A stretch of DNA of 10,242 nt from S012-113 sp965368405 (GTDB taxonomy: Bacteria > Bacteroidota > Bacteroidia > Cytophagales > Cyclobacteriaceae), in contig CBDUMS010000102.1 of assembly GCA_965368405.1 (NCBI GenBank), positions 1-10,242 on the forward strand. The letters run 5' to 3'. Each line of letters starts with the position of its first letter. Position 1 is the stretch's first letter. Under the pieces are notes generated by a model, which was not told the DNA's origin, did not search any database, and worked only from the letters and a program-made list of their open reading frames with translations. A program made the translations under genes and the position numbers. Positions 5,519 to 10,242 of this stretch are shown piece by piece.

Positions 5519-7825
5519 GTGCGAATACTTCCACTGATTACTTTCCTCCTGATTCACACAATTGTTGTGGGGCAAAACTGCAATTTGTCTATCAGGGGGA
5601 GAGTAGTGGATAAGGCAAGTCGCGAACCGTTAAGCTTTTCTACGCTTCAAATTCAGGAAGACAAAACAAAAGGGGCAATAAGCGATGTTCACGGTAACTT
5701 CATCATTCCGAAACTATGTCCGGGAGAGTACCACGTTGAAATATCCTTTATCGGATATGAATCAACAACGGAATACATCGCACTTAGTGAAAATGTTGTT
5801 GTTGAGTTTAAGCTAGGTGAGTATAACGAACTCCTAAATGAGATTGTCGTTCATGGCGATAAATCTGAAAAAACAACAGAAGCACATCATGTTGTGGATC
5901 AGGAGAGTATTCGACGCAAAGGAAACAAAAACCTGGCCGATGTATTAGAAGGGATATCGGGAGTAAGTGTTCTTCGAACTGGTTCTGGGGTTTCCAAACC
6001 CATTATTCATGGGTTATATGGCAATCGTGTCACAATTCTAAATAATGGGATCATTCAAGCGGGGCAGCAGTGGGGCAATGACCACGCTCCTGAAATTGAC
6101 CCGTTCGTGGCCGATCATATTTCGGTGGTTAAAGGAGCAGGGGCTTTGCAGTATGGCAGCAGCGCAATTGGTGGTGTTGTAATGGTCGACCCTTATCGAA
6201 TCAAGAAAGATCCGCACCTCCACGGGAAGGCTACTTATGTTTTTCAGAGCAATGGTTTAGGAAGTACCCTAAATACTCAAATTGAACGTTCTGATAACTG
6301 GGCAGCCTGGCGGATATCAGGTACCGTAAAATACATTGGTGATAACCAAACACCGAATTACTATCTCACGAATACAGGGCATCGAGAAGCTAACCTATCG
6401 GCCCAACTCGAGCGGAGTTTTGGGAAGAAGTGGTTTACCTCTGCTTACTACAGTATGTTTAATTCTAATATTGGAATTTTGCGGGGCTCTCACATCAGCA
6501 ACCTCTCCGACTTAGAAGAAGCGATAGGAAGAGATGAGCCTTTTTTTACCAAAGATGAATTTTCTTATACGATTAACCCTCCATCGCAACGGGTCAACCA
6601 TCACCTGTTCAAGCTAGAAACGGAGTACTTTATTGCCGACAATAAGTTGCTCACATTCCGCTATGGAGGACAGCTCGATAAACGAAGAGAGTTTGATGTA
6701 AGAAGAGGCGGTCGCTCAGAATCACCTGCACTTAGCTTGAAGTTATATTCTCATAATTTTGATGCGCTCTATGATCTAGACTATTCACAGGATGGGAATC
6801 TCAAGTTTGGAATTCAATCCATATACACCAATAATACCAACCTGCCGGAGACGGGGATTTTACCCTTAATTCCAGATTATCAATCATTAATGGTATCAGG
6901 ATTTGCTATCTGGCAACTTACCCGGAATAGTTGGTTGTTCGAGGCGGCAACTCGATATGATTTTCGTGACCTGGAGGTAGTGGCCATTTCGCGAACGCTC
7001 CCGCGAGAGATAGAGCGCTACTATCACAACTTTCACAATTACGGAGCAAATGCGGGTATAAAGAAGGCTTTTTCGCAAGCATTAAATCTTAGCCTAAATC
7101 TTAGCTATGCACAACGATCGCCAGAGGTTAACGAATTATATAGTTATGGTTTACACCAGGGGGTTAGTGGGATAGAAGAAGGCACTCCTGGTCTGGTCCC
7201 CGAAAATTCGATTAAAACTGTTCTATCGGTTGATTGGAGAGCATCCGATAAACTCTATTTTCAAGGCTTAGGTTATTATCAGGATATTCGGGATTATATT
7301 TTTCTGGAACCACAGGACGAATTCCGTTTAACAATTCGTGGTGCTTTTCCGGTATTCATTTACAAGCAGACCGATGCCCATATTTACGGCCTCGACCTTA
7401 CCATGGCGTATAACCCGTCTAAAAACTTTACCGCTAATGTCGTTTATGCCGCGGTTCGTGGGCAAGATATCACCAACGACATCCCCTTAGTGTATATCCC
7501 TCCGGATAATATTACTGCCGCCTTCATTTATAAGCCTGAGAATAGCGCCAACTTTCTTGACAATAAGATTGGGTTAGAAGGAAGGTATGTTTTCGAGCAA
7601 ACCAGATTAATGTTGGAGCAGGATTTTCTTCCTCCTCCTGATGGGTATTTTCTTCTCTCGCTTAATGCAGGAACCGGATTTGAATTAGGAGAGTCACATT
7701 TAGACCTTAATCTAAAAGTGGAGAACATGCTTAATATAGAATACCGCGATTACCTCAATAGACTGCGTTATTTTGCGGATGAACTGGGTATCAATGTCAT
7801 TATAGGATTGAACCTTACATTTTAA
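5519..7825 (+). CDS. TonB-dependent outer-membrane receptor, metal-type (ZnuD-like)
   Basis: A full-length 768-residue TonB-dependent receptor that moves a ligand across the outer membrane using energy from TonB-ExbB-ExbD. It has a signal peptide (about 1-18), a carboxypeptidase-D-like beta domain (about 23-100, with C21 and C67 possibly forming a disulfide), a plug (about 118-230) and a 22-strand-type barrel ending in the terminal Phe usual for outer-membrane proteins. The plug shows KPIIHGLYGNRVTILNNG at 160-177 and GNDHAPEIDP at 186-195. These resemble the plug of ZnuD-like zinc receptors, which have a similar DHA-x-x-IDP block. The start is a GTG at 5519, 3 bases after the lipoprotein stop, giving a good signal peptide. 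Operon context with a Cys/His-rich protein and an acidic lipoprotein supports metal or metal-chelate uptake. The exact metal is not shown; I see no Zur box. Confidence 0.9.
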   Translation: MRILPLITFLLIHTIVVGQNCNLSIRGRVVDKASREPLSFSTLQIQEDKTKGAISDVHGNFIIPKLCPGEYHVEISFIGYESTTEYIALSENVVVEFKLGEYNELLNEIVVHGDKSEKTTEAHHVVDQESIRRKGNKNLADVLEGISGVSVLRTGSGVSKPIIHGLYGNRVTILNNGIIQAGQQWGNDHAPEIDPFVADHISVVKGAGALQYGSSAIGGVVMVDPYRIKKDPHLHGKATYVFQSNGLGSTLNTQIERSDNWAAWRISGTVKYIGDNQTPNYYLTNTGHREANLSAQLERSFGKKWFTSAYYSMFNSNIGILRGSHISNLSDLEEAIGRDEPFFTKDEFSYTINPPSQRVNHHLFKLETEYFIADNKLLTFRYGGQLDKRREFDVRRGGRSESPALSLKLYSHNFDALYDLDYSQDGNLKFGIQSIYTNNTNLPETGILPLIPDYQSLMVSGFAIWQLTRNSWLFEAATRYDFRDLEVVAISRTLPREIERYYHNFHNYGANAGIKKAFSQALNLSLNLSYAQRSPEVNELYSYGLHQGVSGIEEGTPGLVPENSIKTVLSVDWRASDKLYFQGLGYYQDIRDYIFLEPQDEFRLTIRGAFPVFIYKQTDAHIYGLDLTMAYNPSKNFTANVVYAAVRGQDITNDIPLVYIPPDNITAAFIYKPENSANFLDNKIGLEGRYVFEQTRLMLEQDFLPPPDGYFLLSLNAGTGFELGESHLDLNLKVENMLNIEYRDYLNRLRYFADELGINVIIGLNLTF

Positions 7826-7857
7826 AGTTCTTGCTGTTGCGCTTTATGCCATCAGCC

Positions 7858-7888
7858 TTTGATTAGAATAGCAGTTAATCTAACTTTG
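7858..7888 (+). promoter_or_regulatory. promoter of the NarL-type regulator (TTTG - N19 - TAACTTTG)
   Basis: TTTG at 7858-7861 and TAACTTTG at 7881-7888 are exact matches to the Bacteroidota -33 and -7 elements, 19 bases apart, inside the usual range. Transcription should start near 7893-7896. This places the TTG at 7859 inside the -33 element, ruling it out as a start codon from this promoter. Confidence 0.75.
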
Positions 7889-7891
7889 AGT

Positions 7892-7915
7892 TTATTTAGA
7901 ATTATTCTAATTAAA
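7892..7915 (+). repeat. shared downstream element, copy A (palindromic)
   Basis: This element lies between the -7 element of the regulator promoter and its GTG. Its core TTAGAAT-T-ATTCTAA (7896-7910) is a perfect 15-base palindrome. It agrees in 21 of 24 bases with 8673-8696 upstream of the FecA-like receptor. Another TTAGAAT half-site lies at 7863-7869, 33 bases (three helical turns) upstream. It is likely an operator or a 5'-end RNA element. Confidence 0.6.
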
Positions 7916-8569
7916 GTGAAGAAGATTAATATAGTCGTAGGTGATGCACAGTTTCTGATAAGGTGTGGTTTAGAACAATTGATTAGTGCCCATTCGAGTT
8001 TTGAACTTAAAGAACAGGTTGATAAACGACAGGGTGTACTGCGGGCAGCAGACACCTATAAGCCAGATGTTGTTATCTTAGACTACCTCTCAAAAGGTTT
8101 CGGATTAGAGCTTCTTCAGGAAATAAAGCAGGTTTCACCTGAAACCAATATTCTTATTATTTCATCTGACTTATTTAGGGGCAATATCTTTAAGTCGATA
8201 GAACTTGGTGCTAATAGTTTTGTAACCAAAAACTGCAGCGAACAGGAAATTGTTAATGCCATTATTGCCACCGCTAAAAATGAAAGGTTTTTCTGTAATC
8301 GAATTTTAGAGGTTTTTATTGATAGGACTGAAGATAAACCTGATTTAGTTCGACCAAATAACTTAACAGAAAGGGAAGTTGAAATTCTTCAGCTTATAGG
8401 CAAAGGTAACTCAACTAAAGAGATAGCAGCCCAACTTTACCTTAGCCAGCATACTATTTATACTCACCGGAAGAATATGATGAAGAAGCTTGGTGTGAAT
8501 GCCTCTACAGATATGGTTCTTGCAGCAGTAAATCTAGGCCTAATCAAACCTACTAGAAAAACAGCATAA
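7916..8569 (+). CDS. orphan NarL/LuxR-family response regulator, atypical receiver
   Basis: A 217-residue transcription factor with a receiver (about 1-120) and a LuxR-type helix-turn-helix (about 147-208: LTEREVEILQLIGKG, then STKEIAAQLYLSQHTIYTHRKN, ending KKLGV). The receiver keeps phospho-acceptor D56 (VVILDYLSKG) and K105 (FVTKN), with Ser at 83/84 for the usual switch Ser/Thr. The acidic pocket, normally two acidic residues, reads G9-D10, so one magnesium-binding residue is missing, and N106 replaces the usual Pro after the Lys. Phosphorylation may be altered. I start it at GTG 7916, not the TTG at 7859. The GTG gives the standard beginning MKKINIVV, while the TTG lies within the promoter. 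No cognate kinase is in the window. Sitting between two receptor genes and sharing an upstream element with the second, it may regulate iron or metal uptake; that is inference. Confidence 0.88.
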   Translation: MKKINIVVGDAQFLIRCGLEQLISAHSSFELKEQVDKRQGVLRAADTYKPDVVILDYLSKGFGLELLQEIKQVSPETNILIISSDLFRGNIFKSIELGANSFVTKNCSEQEIVNAIIATAKNERFFCNRILEVFIDRTEDKPDLVRPNNLTEREVEILQLIGKGNSTKEIAAQLYLSQHTIYTHRKNMMKKLGVNASTDMVLAAVNLGLIKPTRKTA

Positions 8570-8641
8570 AGGTCACCTCCTACCTAAAATTAAGTAGCCC
8601 CTTACCCAAATTTCATTAGCAGAAAACCAAGATTTATGGTA

Positions 8642-8672
8642 TTGGCTACCTCATGGTGCAATCCTATCTTTG
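8642..8672 (+). promoter_or_regulatory. promoter of the FecA-like receptor gene (TTG - N20 - TATCTTTG)
   Basis: TTG at 8642-8644 and TATCTTTG at 8665-8672 fit the Bacteroidota -33 / -7 consensus exactly with a 20-base spacer. Transcription should begin near 8677-8680, leaving a leader of about 30 bases before the ATG at 8708. It shows that the receptor is transcribed from its own promoter and not only by readthrough from the regulator gene. Confidence 0.75.
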
Positions 8673-8696
8673 TTATTTAGAATTAGTCCAAATAAA
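8673..8696 (+). repeat. shared downstream element, copy B
   Basis: The second copy of the element at 7892-7915, starting right after the -7 element of the receptor promoter. The left part TTATTTAGAATTA is identical; the right part differs at three positions, so the palindrome is imperfect here. A common regulator, or a common RNA-level control at the 5' end of both mRNAs, is likely. Confidence 0.6.
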
Positions 8697-8707
8697 AACA
8701 AGCCTTC

Positions 8708-10242
8708 ATGAAACTGTATATAATAGTTTTATCCCTGCTCTTTTCCTTCGCCTCCTTTGCAGGCACCGAAGAAGTAGTTACCATTTCAGGAAAAGTAATC
8801 AATGAAAAAACAAGCGATGGAATGCCCGGAGCTCATGTAATCGTAGATGAACTTAAAATGGGTGTTGTAACTGATGGCAATGGTGTTTTTTTATTAGAGG
8901 ATGTGCCCGTTGGGAGCCATACGATTACCATACGAATGATTGGCTACACCACAATAATAAAGGAGATTGAACTTAAGGAATCGAATCTGGAATTAGAGTT
9001 TAAACTTGAAGAGGAGCTCTATTTTCTAAAAGGAGCGGTTATCGAAGCGAATTCAATAACCGGTGGTATGACGAAGGTTGGCGATCTTACGGGCTCAGCC
9101 CACTATATTTCACCGAAAGAGTTAGAGAAATTTAGCTATAACGATATCCATCGTATTCTTAGAAATATTCCTGGGGTGAACATTCAGGATGAAGAAGGGT
9201 TTGGCTTGCGACCAAATATTGGCTTTAGGGGTACGGGAGTAGAAAGAAGCTCTAAAATCACATTAATGGAAGATGGTATTCTGATGGCGCCAGCTCCATA
9301 TGTAGCGCCCGCCGCTTACTATTTTCCTACTACAGGAAGAATGCAAGGGATTGAGGTAAGAAAAGGTTCTTCACAAATTAAATATGGACCTTATACGACA
9401 GGAGGAGCTTTAAACTTAATGTCCACCGCCATCCCTAATGAATTATTTGGCAGGGTAAAACTATTTGGTGGAAGCTACGGACAACGTGGTGTTCATGCAT
9501 TTGTTGGCGATGCTACAGAACAATTCGGTTTTTTGGGAGAAACTTACCAATCTGCTTCGAATGGATTTAAAGAACTTGACAATGGAGACAACACCGGATT
9601 TAAAACAGAAGACTACTTATTTAAATTTAGGTACAACTCACGAGAAGACGCCCAAGTATATCAGTCGCTCACGTTAAAAGTTGCGAAATATATTGAAACC
9701 AGCAATGAAACTTATCTGGGCTTAACCGATTCCGACTTCCATGAAAACCCGTTTAGGAGATATTCGGCATCGCAAAGGGATATAATGAAGACTGATCAAA
9801 GTCAACTGGTGCTGACTCACTACATACGCCCGGTTGAAAACCTCAAAATAAACACATCAATTTATAGAACTGATTTTGCCAGAAACTGGTACAAACTGGA
9901 CAAGGTTAAAACAGTTGATTCGTTAGGGTACACCGGGATCGCAGCAATCCTCGAAGACCCAGAGACCTATACTGAAGAGTACGCCATTCTGACGGGACAG
10001 ACAAGCCAACGTGATGATGCATTATCCCTTAAAGCGAACAACAGGTCCTATTATGCTCAAGGTATTCAATCTATCGCGCAATTAGATTTATCGGGTGGCC
10101 GTATTAGTCATCTACTTGATTTTGGTATCCGATACCACCAAGATCAGATCGATAGATTTCAATGGGTTGATAAATACCGTATGGAAGATGGCGCAATGAT
10201 GCTCACGGAAGCTGGAACACCAGGAACGGAAAGCAACCGAAT
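8708..10242 (+). CDS. FecA-like TonB-dependent receptor, 3' end beyond window
   Basis: A TonB-dependent receptor open from ATG 8708 to the window edge (511 codons so far, no stop). It has a signal peptide (about 1-18), a carboxypeptidase-D-like domain (about 24-100, with TISGKV and MIGYTT), and a plug (about 130-245). The plug shows RPNIGFRGTG, LMEDGILMAPAPY, then VEVRKGSS-like IEVRKGSSQIKYGP and TTGGALNL. These are hallmarks of the FecA group, which includes ferric-citrate receptors; the substrate in Bacteroidota members is mostly unproven. Barrel strands follow. The frame is intact in the part seen. It has its own promoter and an element shared with the upstream regulator gene 138 bases away, and no terminator is evident between them. 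It differs clearly in plug sequence from the receptor at 5519-7825, so the two are not a recent duplication. Confidence 0.88.
   Translation, partial: MKLYIIVLSLLFSFASFAGTEEVVTISGKVINEKTSDGMPGAHVIVDELKMGVVTDGNGVFLLEDVPVGSHTITIRMIGYTTIIKEIELKESNLELEFKLEEELYFLKGAVIEANSITGGMTKVGDLTGSAHYISPKELEKFSYNDIHRILRNIPGVNIQDEEGFGLRPNIGFRGTGVERSSKITLMEDGILMAPAPYVAPAAYYFPTTGRMQGIEVRKGSSQIKYGPYTTGGALNLMSTAIPNELFGRVKLFGGSYGQRGVHAFVGDATEQFGFLGETYQSASNGFKELDNGDNTGFKTEDYLFKFRYNSREDAQVYQSLTLKVAKYIETSNETYLGLTDSDFHENPFRRYSASQRDIMKTDQSQLVLTHYIRPVENLKINTSIYRTDFARNWYKLDKVKTVDSLGYTGIAAILEDPETYTEEYAILTGQTSQRDDALSLKANNRSYYAQGIQSIAQLDLSGGRISHLLDFGIRYHQDQIDRFQWVDKYRMEDGAMMLTEAGTPGTESNR

Noticed and set aside
9465..9677. 70-codon open frame within the right-hand receptor gene
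   Set aside because: It is a shadow frame inside a continuous, clearly recognisable TonB-dependent receptor reading frame.
5519..10242. The two TonB-dependent receptors as a tandem duplication
   Set aside because: They share only general domain architecture; plug sequences belong to different groups (ZnuD-like versus FecA-like).

Overview
The window looks like chromosomal DNA of a member of the Bacteroidota, probably a free-living Cytophagales- or Flavobacteriia-type organism. The evidence is threefold: TonB-dependent receptors with an N-terminal carboxypeptidase-D-like domain, protein families common in that phylum (DUF3667, DUF1573, a small acidic receptor-linked lipoprotein), and promoters matching the Bacteroidota pattern TTG / TAnnTTTG with no Shine-Dalgarno sequences. 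The genus cannot be told from sequence alone. I see no mobile element, CRISPR array, tRNA or rRNA, and no gap without a gene longer than about 150 bases.

Left part (1-3286): the possible tail of a plus-strand gene, then three minus-strand genes. These are a DUF3667 zinc-ribbon membrane protein (130-1239) and a histidine kinase / OmpR-type response regulator pair whose reading frames overlap by 8 bases (3286 to 1345). The kinase is transcribed first. The 146-base divergent region 3287-3432 carries three exact CATTAAC copies in helical phase, with degenerate copies between and around them. This is a strong candidate operator for the response regulator.

Middle (3433-7825, plus strand): a secreted DUF1573 protein ending in a clear terminator, a DinB-superfamily protein, then a probable three-gene operon. 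The operon encodes a small Cys/His-rich membrane-anchored protein, an acidic lipoprotein and a full-length TonB-dependent receptor resembling metal (ZnuD-like) receptors. It probably handles uptake of a transition metal or metal chelate. Its -7 element sits only 4 bases before the first ATG, which suggests a leaderless mRNA.

Right part (7826-10242, plus strand): an orphan NarL/LuxR-type response regulator with one acidic-pocket residue replaced by Gly, then a FecA-like TonB-dependent receptor that runs off the window. Both have near-perfect TAnnTTTG promoters. Immediately downstream of each -7 element lies the same element of about 24 bases (21 of 24 identical; palindromic in the regulator copy). 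This suggests that the regulator and the receptor share one control circuit, possibly with the regulator acting on itself and on the receptor gene.
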